DNA of 64,000 nt from Streptomyces spiroverticillatus (GCA_014650415.1 BMUX01000026.1:1011-65010); one strand, 5' to 3'; positions 56,056 through 64,000 are shown, numbered from the stretch's first letter. Notes: generated by a model from the letters alone, not told the origin. A program made the numbers and translations.

Positions 56056-56796
56056 ATGGAGCACATTATCCGATGTGCCGTGAGAACGATACGCGAGCGA
56101 TATCACGAACCTCTCACGCTCGACGAATTAGCCCACACCGCAATGGTCAGCAAATTTCACTTCCTGCGCACGTTCCGGCGTATTACGGGCGTCACGCCCG
56201 GCCGTTTCCTGAGCGCCGTGCGACTCCACGAGGCGAAGATCCTGCTGGCGTCCACCTCGCTGAACGTGAGCGACATAGGAGCACAGGTCGGATACAGCAG
56301 CACCGGCAGCTTCACACGCCGTTTCAGCGAGTCGGTGGGGTGTCCTCCCACGCAGTACCGACGCAGCTTTCCCGCAACCCCGCAGCCCGATTCCTGTGGA
56401 ATCCCGATCGCACCGAAAGACACGCGGGCGGAGCGCAAGCCCTCGATCTCGGGCATCGTCAGGAATCCGTACGGCACGGACTCCATCATTCACATCGGCG
56501 TGTTCGAAAGCCCCATCCTGGAACGCTCTCCCGCCGCCCGCGCGACGATCGCGCGCTCCGGCAGGTTCCACATCACCGATGTCCCGCAGGGGACCTGGTA
56601 CGTGCACGCGGTGACCGAGGAGGCCCACCCGCACGGCACAGCGGCGGGCGGTCCTCTGCTCGTCGGTACGGCGGGGCCCGTCACCGTCGGGCCGGAGGGC
56701 TGCCCGACGGTCCAGATGACGCTCCGCCCGCTCGGCTGGGCCAACCCGCCGATCCTCTTCACGCTGTCGGCCGGGTCGAGGGCCCTCGCCTGCTGA
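56056..56796 (+). CDS. AraC-type regulator with N-terminal HTH (paralogue 2)
   Basis: A 246-residue regulator with the AraC double helix-turn-helix at residues 1-105 (DIGAQVGYSSTGSFTRRFSESVG) and a C-terminal domain containing GRFHITDVPQGTWYVHAVTEE, matching the position of PEGVWYLQAVSRR in its paralogue. GAGGGAAG precedes the ATG at 56056. Codon 25 is TTA (56128-56130), inside the DNA-binding domain, so full translation would depend on bldA. That is a common device for pathway-specific activators. It is convergent with the DoxX gene. Confidence 0.87.
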   Translation: MEHIIRCAVRTIRERYHEPLTLDELAHTAMVSKFHFLRTFRRITGVTPGRFLSAVRLHEAKILLASTSLNVSDIGAQVGYSSTGSFTRRFSESVGCPPTQYRRSFPATPQPDSCGIPIAPKDTRAERKPSISGIVRNPYGTDSIIHIGVFESPILERSPAARATIARSGRFHITDVPQGTWYVHAVTEEAHPHGTAAGGPLLVGTAGPVTVGPEGCPTVQMTLRPLGWANPPILFTLSAGSRALAC

Positions 56797-56854
56797 CCGG
56801 CAGGGGCCGGCCCCCGGCAGCCCCCGCTCGCATCGGGCGTCAGAAGCTGTGGCG

Positions 56855-57229
56855 TCAGAAGCTGTACGGACCGAAGCGCCCCCAGGCGACGAAGGCGGCC
56901 AGGGCCAGCAGCACGACGTTGAGCCCGATGGCGGAGCCCTCCTTGCGGCGCGCGTGGACGACAGCCGCTCCCGCCATCGTGACGGCCAGCCCGGTGGCGG
57001 CGAGCGGCACGAGGACGGGGGCGATGTCGACCAGCGGGGGCAGCACGAGCCCGATGGCGGCGAGCACCTCGACCGCTCCGAGCGCCTTCACCACGCCCGA
57101 CGAGAAGTCGCCGACCCACGGCATGCCGCCGCTCGCCAGCTCCTCCTTGGGCTTGGCGACCTTCATCAGGCCGACGAGGGCGAACGCGAGGGCGAGAACT
57201 CCCGCAACGATCCACAGGGCGACGTTCAT
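56855..57229 (-). CDS. DoxX-family membrane protein
   Basis: A 124-residue four-helix membrane protein with the family signature LVGLMKVAKPKEEL near 19-32 and GAVEVLAAIGLVLPPL near 51-66. Family members occur beside oxidoreductases and stress genes and have no settled biochemical role. It is a single gene between the convergent AraC gene and a broken haloperoxidase-like gene. Whether it serves the cluster is unclear. Confidence 0.85.
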   Translation of the reverse strand: MNVALWIVAGVLALAFALVGLMKVAKPKEELASGGMPWVGDFSSGVVKALGAVEVLAAIGLVLPPLVDIAPVLVPLAATGLAVTMAGAAVVHARRKEGSAIGLNVVLLALAAFVAWGRFGPYSF

Positions 57230-57274
57230 GGTGTGACTTCCTTTGCTTTCCGAGAGGTGATCAGGGGTAAAACA

Positions 57275-57297
57275 CCCGGGCGCCGGCAGCGCCCGGG
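57275..57297. other. hairpin in the DoxX leader
   Basis: CCCGGGCGC (57275-57283) and GCGCCCGGG (57289-57297) form a nine-pair stem with a five-base loop, 46 bases upstream of the DoxX start. It could be an attenuator or a terminator for upstream transcription. It is followed by AACACC rather than a T run. Confidence 0.5.
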
Positions 57298-57380
57298 AGA
57301 CAGAAGGGGATCTTCAACCCGTCGACCTGGCAGCTGACGCGTAGTCATGTGGCCTACGTGGCAAGGAAGTTGACGCACAA

Positions 57381-57420
57381 CCGGTGCGATCGGCCTGCGC
57401 CTGCCGGCCGATCGCACCGG
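57381..57420 (-). terminator. hairpin after the haloperoxidase-like pseudogene
   Basis: CCGGTGCGATCGGCC (57381-57395) and GGCCGATCGCACCGG (57406-57420) form a perfect 15-pair stem with a ten-base loop, about 50 bases past the minus-strand stop at 57469. Confidence 0.7.
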
Positions 57421-57468
57421 CTTGCACACGCCGCGGTCATCCGCTCCCCGGGACCGGCGGCAGGCTCC

Positions 57469-57924
57469 TCACACCTTCCCGTCGATGGGGGCGCGGACGA
57501 AGGCGTAGGCGCGGTCCCCGACCCTGCGCCCCATGTCCCAGGACACCTCGACGGCCGCCACCACGGACGAGCCGGACGGGTACTCCGGGTGGTCAGGGGT
57601 GTTCAGGCAGCTCGGCCACGGGTCGGCGGGTATCCGTACGGTGCGGTGGTCGCGCGCCAGAGGGCCGAGGACTGCGGCAGGAGTGCGGCGTACATGCAGT
57701 AGGTGGTGTACATCAGCGCGATGTTGCGGTGCTTGGTGGTCGCCCGCTCGCTTACCGGACGGTGTCCGAGGCCCCCGTGGATGCCGGTCGCGGTCGGCGG
57801 CCGGGGCCGACTGTGCCGCCGGGCCCAGGGCATCGGCCGCGAGAAATCCGGCGCCTCCGGCAATTCCGAACAGCACCTGACGGCGCGGTGCCGTTTTTCT
57901 TCGTAAGCCTTTTCCTTGACTCAT
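57469..57924 (-). pseudogene. frameshifted remnant of a vanadium-haloperoxidase/PAP2-like secreted protein
   Basis: A genuine start (AGGAG seven bases before the ATG at 57924) opens a Tat-like signal peptide with RRQVLFGIAGGAGFL. In that frame the middle is unnatural Arg/His-rich sequence. A neighbouring frame in 57650-57800 instead reads ERATTKHRNIALMYTTY, typical of vanadium-haloperoxidase/DUF6851 proteins. The first frame resumes with TPDHPEYPSGSS, resembling the PEYPSGHS phosphate/vanadate motif with His replaced by Ser. Two compensating frameshifts and a large deletion (about 150 codons against 400 or more) would explain this. A sequencing error is possible for the shifts but not for the short length. 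Confidence 0.6.
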
Positions 57925-58225
57925 GTGAATCTCCTGAGTTGCCGCGGACGTCGGACGTACCGCTGTACTGCTGTACCGCCGTACTGCGCGACGACCTTCA
58001 CGGGCGAGGCTCGGGATGTCTTCGCTTCCCTTGCTCAGGGCAGGCTGACAGTCGCCTTCCGGGATTTCCGCCCACGCCCGAATAACCGCGACCGAATATC
58101 TCCCTCCGCACCTCGCGCGTACGGATATTCCGGCTGCCGAGAGGGGGCGCGGGCGGCGAGGGGGCCGCCCGCACCCCCCTCGGGGCAGGCACTCGCCCAC
58201 TCACAAGAGGGAGACACTAGAGCCA
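57925..58225. other. 301-base spacer with terminator of the SagB-like gene
   Basis: The gap separates the SagB-like stop from the haloperoxidase-like start. It holds a GC-rich hairpin at 58141-58181 and, nearer 57925, the probable promoter of the pseudogene. No credible coding frame is seen. Confidence 0.5.
58141..58181 (-). terminator. GC-rich hairpin after the SagB-like gene
   Basis: A 17-base arm at 58141-58157 (GAGGGGG-CGCGGGCGGC) pairs with the arm at 58164-58181, with one mismatch/bulge and a six-base loop. It is 45 bases downstream of the minus-strand stop at 58226. Confidence 0.65.
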
Positions 58226-59980
58226 TCATATAGTAACGTCTCCCCTCGCCGCAGGGGGCGGCGGCTGCACCACGCCCACGAGATGGACGTAGACCACGGA
58301 CGAATTGACACCGTCGAGCGCCAGCGCCTCGTTCACGGTGTCGTCGTAGAACCCGCCGAGCCCTACCGAGGACTTGCCCAGCCACGTCGCGACGAGTGCC
58401 AGGTTCTGTGCGAGGTGGCCGCTCTCCTGCAGGACGAGACGATAGGAGCGCAGCCCGTAATGGAGACGCTGGAACGTCAGGTCCGCCACCGTGAAGATCC
58501 ACAGCGGGCAGTCGTCGACGTGCAGGTTCCCGCCCGCCTTGGGCGGAAAGCTCACCCTGGGGTCCGTGGCGGGCGCCATCCGCATCAGATCGGCGCAGAT
58601 GTCCCGGTCGCCGAGCTGTTCCAGGGCGTGGCCCTGCGGGTCGTACAGGTACGTCCCGCGCGGCAGCCCGGCGACGTCATGGCAGTAGAGCAGGACGCGC
58701 AAGGGGTAGCGCGTACCGCCACTGGGGTAGGGCCGCACCGGGTACGCCTCGTCCGCCCCCGGCATGGTCTTCTGCGCGGTGACGCCCGCCGCGTGGTGGA
58801 GCAGCGTGCCGAGTTCGCCGAGCGTGACCGGGCCGCCGTAGTAGCCGTACGCACTGCGTCGTTCGAGGAGCACCTGCTCGAACGGCAGGACGTCCGGGCC
58901 GGACGGAACGTGCCGCTCCAGTTCGATCCGCGCCAGCACCGGCCCGAGCTCCTGGCGTCCCACGTCCCTGGCGCCCGGCATGTCGGGGCGCTGGTCCATC
59001 AGCCGGGCGCCGAAGTACTTGCCGTACTCGTGGGTCAGCCGGTCGACCGCGGCCGGGGAGTCGGCGAAGTAGGGCTCGCGCGGCCCCGGCGAGACGAGGT
59101 CCATCGACACCAGCCAGGCCGCGTACGCCTCGTCGAGGGCGTCGAGGCCGAGCTGGCCGAAGAGCCGCCGGGCGAAGGCCCGCAGCACCTCGCCGGGAGG
59201 CAGCTCCAGCTCGCCCGCCTCCCGCAGCAGCCCCAACGGGGCCAGCAGCGCGCATTGTTGCTGGTACCACGCCCCCGTCGTGGTCGTGGGCCTGGCGGTC
59301 TCCTCGCGGGTGACGGCGTGCCGACGTCGCCACTCCGCCTCGTTGCGGAAGTGGTCCTGCTCGGCCCGGCCGCGGGCGTCCGCCACGTCCACGGTGCCGG
59401 CCAGCACGGACGCGTGGCCGCGCAGCCATGCGACGGCGGCGCGCGGCTCGGGCTCCGCCGCCAGGGCCGAGGCGAGCAGCAGTGCGGCGGCGGCGCGCAG
59501 CCTCTTCTCCCGCGAGGGCGCAGCCCGGATCACCTCGACGGCGACGCGCGTGGCAGCCCCGAAGTGCGGTGCGCAGAGCGCGAGTCCGGCGGCCCCGCCG
59601 AAGGGGGCCGCGTCCGGCTCGTAGGGGAACTCGGAGGACTCCGGGACCCGGCCTTCGGCGTCCGCGGCCGCGCGCACCGCCTCGGCAAGATCTGCCGCGC
59701 ACTTCTCGTCCGTACTGAGGAGGTGTACGCACAGTCGGCCGCCGTCGAGGGCCGTGCGCTCGGGGAACCAGCCCGTCAGGTCGCCGGCGGCGGTCCGGGC
59801 GGCCGCCCAGGGGGCAACGACGGTGAGGAGCAGGCGTTCGGCACGCCCCGCCTCCTCACCGAGGTCCTTGCCGACGCCCACGTCGTCGTTCTTGTCGATG
59901 TCCTTGTCGAGGGCTATGTGCAGAGAACGCCAGGAAGTCGGTGCATTCTCCGGTCCGCGAATTCCGGCCACGGTTGTCAT
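58226..59980 (-). CDS. SpaB_C-like domain fused to SagB-type nitroreductase
   Basis: A 584-residue protein. Residues 1-230 resemble the thiopeptide/lantibiotic dehydratase C-terminal domain (SpaB_C): WRSLHIAL, ERLLLTVVAPW, GWFPER, and FPYEPDAAPFGG in place of the usual YEPExxRYGG. From about 340 to the end is an FMN-binding SagB-type oxidoreductase with RRSAYGYYGGPVTLGELGTLLHHAAG, YPSGGTRYPL and GTYLYDPQ. SagB proteins oxidise azolines in RiPPs, but such fusions also occur in other pathways. The start is uncertain: M at 59980 (AGGG 12 bases upstream) or M at 59992. No precursor peptide lies next to it. It is divergent from the FAD hydroxylase. Confidence 0.75.
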   Translation of the reverse strand: MTTVAGIRGPENAPTSWRSLHIALDKDIDKNDDVGVGKDLGEEAGRAERLLLTVVAPWAAARTAAGDLTGWFPERTALDGGRLCVHLLSTDEKCAADLAEAVRAAADAEGRVPESSEFPYEPDAAPFGGAAGLALCAPHFGAATRVAVEVIRAAPSREKRLRAAAALLLASALAAEPEPRAAVAWLRGHASVLAGTVDVADARGRAEQDHFRNEAEWRRRHAVTREETARPTTTTGAWYQQQCALLAPLGLLREAGELELPPGEVLRAFARRLFGQLGLDALDEAYAAWLVSMDLVSPGPREPYFADSPAAVDRLTHEYGKYFGARLMDQRPDMPGARDVGRQELGPVLARIELERHVPSGPDVLPFEQVLLERRSAYGYYGGPVTLGELGTLLHHAAGVTAQKTMPGADEAYPVRPYPSGGTRYPLRVLLYCHDVAGLPRGTYLYDPQGHALEQLGDRDICADLMRMAPATDPRVSFPPKAGGNLHVDDCPLWIFTVADLTFQRLHYGLRSYRLVLQESGHLAQNLALVATWLGKSSVGLGGFYDDTVNEALALDGVNSSVVYVHLVGVVQPPPPAARGDVTI

Positions 59981-60305
59981 TCCGTCATCCATCCCTGGTG
60001 CACAGATACACGCGCAATGGATCGATTGCGCATCGGAATGGGTGACGATAGCCCCGTCCGCGACGGCACCACAAGGGCTCCGGACCTTCGACGAGAAAAG
60101 CAATCTGGGATATTCCCGCAAGAGTTCCGTCATGCAAAACTGCCCGTCAGGGCACATGGGGGGTGATGTTTCCTCGAAAAGGCCCGGGCTCGATTTCCGG
60201 AAGGTTTGCACTCGCCGAGTCCGGCGGCGATGAACGTGGCAGAAGACATCTTCCCTGGCTCTCCAGGAGAGGGCCCGGAACACCAGCTCGGGGAGAAACG
60301 CGGAC
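59981..60305. other. 325-base divergent promoter region
   Basis: It separates the SagB-like and FAD hydroxylase starts and must carry both promoters. It is visibly richer in A and T than the flanking genes. No TCTAGA operator and no stable palindrome are found. There is no convincing small gene. Confidence 0.45.
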
Positions 60306-61484
60306 ATGAAGTCGATCAAAGTAATCATCGTCGGCGGAGGGATCGGCGGGCTCGCTCTCGCCGTCGCCCTGCGCGAGCGGGGCATCAGCTCCGAAGTGTT
60401 CGAGCGGGCGGGCGATTTCGGCAACACCGGCTCCGGCATCGAGCTCACACCCAACGGCGTCAAGTCGGTGGACTGCATCAGCCCCCGGCTCGGCGAAGAG
60501 GTACGGGCCTCGGGCTGGTCCAGCGAGCGGCACTGCCAGGACATGCCGATCATGTCCTGGGACGGCAAGCTCCTCAAAAGCCGGGAGGTCGCGAACTTCC
60601 CCGCGAAGTGGGGTGCGCCGATGATCGGCATCCGCCGTGCCGACCTGCACCGCATCCTGGCCGAGGCGGTGCAGCGGCCGGGCCGGGCCGAGGTGACGGT
60701 CCATCACCGGGCCAAGGTGTGCGAGGCGTACAACACGGGCGACACCGCCACCGTGCTGCTGTCCGACGGGCGCAAGGCCACCGGTGACCTGGTGGTCGGC
60801 GCGGACGGAGTGCGCTCCACCCTGCGGACGCTCGTCGCGGGTGATGTGCAGCCGCGCTACCTCGGGTTCACTTCGATCCGCGGCATATCCAAGCGGCCTG
60901 CCCAGCACGGCGACGGCTTCGTCTTCGTCGGACCGGGCGGGCACTTCTTCGCCGAGGCGTTCAGCGACACCCGGCTCTTCTGGACGGCCACCGTCAACGC
61001 CCCCGAACACTCCTGGCCCCGCAAGCCGATGGAGCAGGCCAGGGCGGATCTCCTGCGGCTGTGGGGCGACTGGTCGCCCCCGCTGGCGGAGACGGTCGAG
61101 TCCTGCGCCGTGGAGGACATGGTCGTCACCGATGTGCACGACTGTCCGCCCCTCAAGCGCTGGCACACGGGCAGGCTCGTCCTGCTCGGTGACGCCGCGC
61201 ACCCGATCGGCCCGGTCCTGGGCCAGGGGGCCAACATGGCGCTGGAGGACGTCGCGAGCCTGGCGAGTCTGCTGGCCGAGCACCACGTGCCCGCCGCGCT
61301 GCGCCAGTACGGGCGCGTCCGCTCCCAGCGCGCCAACAAGATCGTCCAGCACTCCCGGCTGATCGCCCGGCTGGGGCACACGACCAATCCCCTGGTGGGG
61401 CGGGTCCGCGACGCGCTGATCAAGTCCATGAAGCGGCGCGAGGACACCTACCGGGACAAGGAACTCTTCAACTACAACCCGTGA
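60306..61484 (+). CDS. FAD-dependent monooxygenase (aromatic hydroxylase family)
   Basis: A 392-residue group A flavoprotein with GGGIGG near 10-15, a GADGVRSTLR motif and the FAD ribityl site GDAAHPIGPVLGQGANMALED. It has the compact length of salicylate hydroxylase and zeaxanthin epoxidase-like enzymes. These use NAD(P)H directly and hydroxylate or epoxidise small rings and alkenes. It heads a plus-strand operon with a methyltransferase (64 bases downstream) and a glycosyltransferase, suggesting the sequence hydroxylation, then methylation or glycosylation of the new oxygen. That order is inference. Confidence 0.9.
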   Translation: MKSIKVIIVGGGIGGLALAVALRERGISSEVFERAGDFGNTGSGIELTPNGVKSVDCISPRLGEEVRASGWSSERHCQDMPIMSWDGKLLKSREVANFPAKWGAPMIGIRRADLHRILAEAVQRPGRAEVTVHHRAKVCEAYNTGDTATVLLSDGRKATGDLVVGADGVRSTLRTLVAGDVQPRYLGFTSIRGISKRPAQHGDGFVFVGPGGHFFAEAFSDTRLFWTATVNAPEHSWPRKPMEQARADLLRLWGDWSPPLAETVESCAVEDMVVTDVHDCPPLKRWHTGRLVLLGDAAHPIGPVLGQGANMALEDVASLASLLAEHHVPAALRQYGRVRSQRANKIVQHSRLIARLGHTTNPLVGRVRDALIKSMKRREDTYRDKELFNYNP

Positions 61485-61548
61485 GGTCCTCCGGGAGCCC
61501 CCGCACACCCCACCCCGACCACCCGCTCTGCGACCACGGAGGAAGACC

Positions 61549-62334
61549 ATGACCAACCTCGCCGACTACGTGTTCCACAACGTGCCCGCCCAGCTGACTC
61601 CGCTCCAGGAGTTCCTCGACCCCTTCACCCGCGGCGAACTGGCCGAGATCCAGCCGGCTGCGGGCGGCCACTTCCTCGACGTCGGCGCCGGGGGCGGCTC
61701 GGTGACGCGGATGCTGTCGGAGCTCGCGGGCGAGTCCGGCCGTGTCGATGCGGTCGACCAGGACACGCACATGGTGCCCGAGGGCCCCAACATCACGATT
61801 CACACGCAGGACCTCAGCTCGGGCGAGCCGTTGGCGGCGCAGGGCCCGTTCGATCTCGTCCACGGCCGGCTGCTGACCCATCACCTGGAGAACCGGGTGG
61901 AGTTCGTGCACAGGCTGGCCGGTTCGCTGAAGCCGGGGGGCTGGCTGCTGCTGGGCGAGTTCGTCCGCTCGGCCCCCAAGGTGGTGTCCGCGCCGAGCGA
62001 GCACCACGCCGCCGTCTTCCAGCGGGTGCTGGACGGTCTGTACGACGTGATGACGGCCCGTCACACGCACGGCGGCTGGGGGCACGAGGTCCACCGGACC
62101 ATGCTCGACGCGGGCCTCACCGAGGTGCGCACCCGCTGGCACTACGAGAGCTGGACGGGTGGCGGCTACGGCTGCCGGCTGTTCGAGAACAACGTCAGCC
62201 AGAAGCGCGACGCCATGATCGAGGCAGGCTTCGACGCGGCCGACATCGACCTGTTCCTCAAGGACCTGATGCACAACCCCGACATGGTCGTGCGCAGCCA
62301 CGAGTTCGTCTCCATCCGCGGCCGGCGGGCCTGA
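61549..62334 (+). CDS. SAM-dependent methyltransferase
   Basis: A 261-residue class I methyltransferase with motif I FLDVGAGGGS at 42-51, DAVDQD as post-I, and a GGWLLLGEF motif III. GGAGGAAG precedes the ATG. Only one base separates its stop from the glycosyltransferase start, so they are translated together. It may O-methylate the hydroxyl made by the upstream monooxygenase or a sugar hydroxyl. Nothing in it specifies the substrate. Confidence 0.88.
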   Translation: MTNLADYVFHNVPAQLTPLQEFLDPFTRGELAEIQPAAGGHFLDVGAGGGSVTRMLSELAGESGRVDAVDQDTHMVPEGPNITIHTQDLSSGEPLAAQGPFDLVHGRLLTHHLENRVEFVHRLAGSLKPGGWLLLGEFVRSAPKVVSAPSEHHAAVFQRVLDGLYDVMTARHTHGGWGHEVHRTMLDAGLTEVRTRWHYESWTGGGYGCRLFENNVSQKRDAMIEAGFDAADIDLFLKDLMHNPDMVVRSHEFVSIRGRRA

Positions 62335-62335
62335 C

Positions 62336-63532
62336 ATGGGCAGCCGAAGCCGTCACATCGCCTTCTTCAACATCCCCGCGCCCGGGCACCTGGCGCCCAC
62401 CCTCGCGGTGGTGGAGGAGCTGGTCCGCCGGGGGCACCGGGTGAGTTATCCGGCGACCAAGGAGTTCGCCGAGGAGGTCGCGTCGGCGGGCGCGACCGTC
62501 GTTCCGTACGAGTCCACCATCGACGTGCAGCGCGATTTCCCGCCGGGTACGGACAACTGGCTGGCCAAGGTCCTGCTGGGCGGGGTGCGCGAGGGCATCG
62601 CCACCACCGCGCTGTTCGACGCCCACTTCGCGAACGACCGCCCGGACGCGGTCGTCTACGACGGCTTCGTACGGTGGATCGGCGAACTGCTCGGGGAGAA
62701 GTGGCGGGTGCCCGCGGTACGGCTCTTCCCGGTGGGGTGCGTCAGCCAGCACGTCACGCAGGCCGCCATCGGCGAGGCCGCCCACACCGAACTCCTGGGC
62801 GAGATGCAGCGGTACGCGGCCCTGAACGGGGTGGATCCGGACGTGGCCTTCCACCAGCTGAGGGGCGATCCCGAGGCCCTCAAGATCGTCTTCTATCCGC
62901 GCAGGTTCGGCTACGTCGATGCCGAGACCGACGACAAGTTCGTCTTCGTCGGACCCTGCCTGCGCACGGAGGCTCCGCAGGAGGCGTGGCAGCCGCCGTC
63001 GAGCGGGAAGCCGGTGGCCCTGGTCTCGTTGGGCACCAGTTTCAACCAGCAGCCCGAGCTGTTCCGGAGGTGCATCGCGGCCTTCGAGGGGCTGCCGTGG
63101 CATGTGGTCGTCGCGGTGGGACCCAGGGTCGACCCGGCCGACATCGGGACCTTGCCGCCGGACGTCGAGACACACACCTGGCTGCCGTTCCAGTCCGTGC
63201 TCGCACACGCGGCCCTCACCGTCTGCTCCGGCGGAACCGGGACCGTGATGCAGGCACTGCACGCGGGCACCCCGCTGGTGGTGCTCCCCCAGTTGGGCGC
63301 CGCGGACAAGCTCGCGCAGCAGCTCGCGGACTTCGGTGTCGCTCGCGTGGTCGGCCGGGACGAGACGTCCACCGCCGCGATACGCGCCGCGGTCCTGGAC
63401 ATCGCGGCCGATCCCGGCGTCCAGGCCGCGACCCGGGACCTTCAGGAGCACATCCGCGCGTCCGGCGGAGCCGTGCGGGCGGCCGACGAGATCCTTGCCC
63501 ACGCCGGACGCGGGGTCGCCGCACGTCCGTGA
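62336..63532 (+). CDS. GT1-family glycosyltransferase (OleD/MGT-like)
   Basis: A 398-residue GT-B enzyme of the macrolide glycosyltransferase type. It has IAFFNIPAPGHLAPTLAVVEEL at 8-29 and a C-terminal donor domain with VSLGTSFN and CSGGTGT at 297-303. In OleD the donor loop reads HAGxG; here the His is replaced by Ser (C297, S298). The acceptor-side HGH tract reads PGH (16-18). These changes may alter the donor or activity. It is the only glycosyltransferase seen in the window, so it either attaches the aminosugar or is a self-resistance enzyme. No DesVIII-type auxiliary protein is visible. Confidence 0.88.
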   Translation: MGSRSRHIAFFNIPAPGHLAPTLAVVEELVRRGHRVSYPATKEFAEEVASAGATVVPYESTIDVQRDFPPGTDNWLAKVLLGGVREGIATTALFDAHFANDRPDAVVYDGFVRWIGELLGEKWRVPAVRLFPVGCVSQHVTQAAIGEAAHTELLGEMQRYAALNGVDPDVAFHQLRGDPEALKIVFYPRRFGYVDAETDDKFVFVGPCLRTEAPQEAWQPPSSGKPVALVSLGTSFNQQPELFRRCIAAFEGLPWHVVVAVGPRVDPADIGTLPPDVETHTWLPFQSVLAHAALTVCSGGTGTVMQALHAGTPLVVLPQLGAADKLAQQLADFGVARVVGRDETSTAAIRAAVLDIAADPGVQAATRDLQEHIRASGGAVRAADEILAHAGRGVAARP

Positions 63533-63545
63533 CGGCACCTGTCCG

Positions 63546-63588
63546 CAGCGGTTCCTGAGCCGGGCTCCACCCGGCTCAGGAACCGCTG
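63546..63588. terminator. perfect bidirectional terminator hairpin
   Basis: A 19-base arm at 63546-63564 (CAGCGGTTCCTGAGCCGGG) pairs exactly with 63570-63588 around a five-base loop. It lies between the convergent glycosyltransferase and TetR genes and includes the last TetR codons. Confidence 0.88.
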
Positions 63589-64000
63589 TATTCGGCGCCC
63601 GAAAGCTGTTGGGCGAAGTTGATCAGCTCGGTCTCGAAGAGGGCGCCGCTGTCGGTCACCGCCCAGGCCATGTGCCCGAAGATCTCCATCGCGATGATGC
63701 CGTAGAGCCTCGCCCACACGGCGAGGAAGGCGAAGACGACCGGCAGGTCCAGCCCTTCCTGGCCGTCGAGGTAGTCGCGGAGTCCGGGTGCGAGCCGGCC
63801 CTCGATGAGCTCGACGGACGGGACCCGCAGGCCACCGCGGCGCTCCAGCTCCGCGATCTCCGCCAGGAAGGTGACGCCCACGCACGCGGGGGCGTAGTCG
63901 GGCTCGTCGGGGTCGGGGCCGTCTTCGCCGCTCTGCGGGGGTGGTCCGAGCATGAGGCCGAACTCCGCCCGGTGGTCCAGCCCCCAGGCCCGGAAGGCGC
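63576..64000 (-). CDS. TetR/AcrR family regulator, C-terminal part (cut by window end)
   Basis: The frame is open to the end of the window, so only the C-terminal 140 or so residues are visible. The readable start, AFRAWGLDHRAEFGLMLGPPP, is the typical WHG-type TetR ligand domain segment. PSVELIEGRLAPGLRDYL and a GHMAWAVTDSGALFETEL helix follow. The DNA-binding N-terminus lies outside the window. An ATG at 63953 within this domain is not a plausible true start. It is convergent with the glycosyltransferase across a shared terminator and may mark the edge of the cluster or regulate genes beyond it. Confidence 0.75.
   Translation of the reverse strand, partial: AFRAWGLDHRAEFGLMLGPPPQSGEDGPDPDEPDYAPACVGVTFLAEIAELERRGGLRVPSVELIEGRLAPGLRDYLDGQEGLDLPVVFAFLAVWARLYGIIAMEIFGHMAWAVTDSGALFETELINFAQQLSGAEYSGS

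Noticed and set aside
58230..58245. TATAGTAACGTCT resembling the left half of the TetR operator
   Set aside because: It lies at the 3' end of the SagB-like coding sequence, lacks the TCTAGAGT half and is not near a start.

Overview
The window is high-GC actinomycete DNA, almost certainly Streptomyces or a close relative. Codons end mostly in G or C, genes start at ATG or GTG behind purine-rich ribosome sites, many neighbours share ATGA overlaps, and rare TTA (bldA-type) codons appear in a few genes. Nearly the whole window is biosynthetic. It contains a modular type I polyketide synthase (PKS) locus with halogenation and deoxysugar genes, and two less ordinary sub-loci to its left.

Positions 1-7.8 kb hold a compact locus headed by a 68-residue peptide made of VWD hexapeptide repeats (7618-7824). 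Downstream on the same strand are a GNAT/FemAB-like transferase, a truncated haemoglobin and an FAD monooxygenase. A TrmO-like gene faces them. Then come an MFS exporter, a DUF6879 protein, a PIG-L deacetylase and a SAM methyltransferase. This resembles a ribosomal-peptide or peptide-scaffold pathway that I cannot assign to a known class, and it is the best candidate for an undescribed system.

Positions 8.1-14.7 kb hold a four-gene operon: a PigD-like ThDP enzyme, a PigE-like reductase-aminotransferase fusion, an ACP and a FabF-like ketosynthase. By analogy with prodigiosin biosynthesis it would turn an acyl-ACP into an amino-ketone or 2-alkyl-1-pyrroline. A TetR regulator and a divergent MFS exporter with a palindromic operator follow (14.9-16.8 kb).

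Positions 16.8-36.1 kb hold the PKS operon, read right to left: PKS1 (KS-AT-DH-ER-KR-ACP), PKS2 (KS-KR-ACP and KS-AT-DH-KR-ACP), PKS3 (KS-ACP), a type II thioesterase and a flavin reductase. Two of the four modules lack an acyltransferase domain, no discrete acyltransferase is visible, the ER has lost its nucleotide-binding glycine motif, and there is no integrated release domain.

Positions 36.3-52 kb hold two flavin-dependent halogenases, a LuxR-family (LAL) activator, a CPA2 antiporter, and a deoxyaminosugar operon (RmlA, RmlB, 2,3-dehydratase, 3-aminotransferase, 5-epimerase, 4-ketoreductase, N-methyltransferase). The sugar genes predict a 2,3,6-trideoxy-3-(methylamino or dimethylamino) L-hexose of the rhodosamine type.

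Positions 52.1-64 kb hold a second TetR, a MonCI-like flavin epoxidase, two paralogous AraC-type regulators around an ABM-domain monooxygenase, a DoxX membrane protein, a broken vanadium-haloperoxidase-like gene, and a SpaB_C-SagB-like fusion. They end with an FAD hydroxylase, a methyltransferase, an OleD-family glycosyltransferase and a truncated TetR gene. The expected product of the main locus is a halogenated, oxidised polyketide, possibly joined to a pyrroline unit, carrying a methylated aminosugar. A near-identical TCTAGA-centred site at 15.55 and 55.27 kb suggests that both ends share one regulator.
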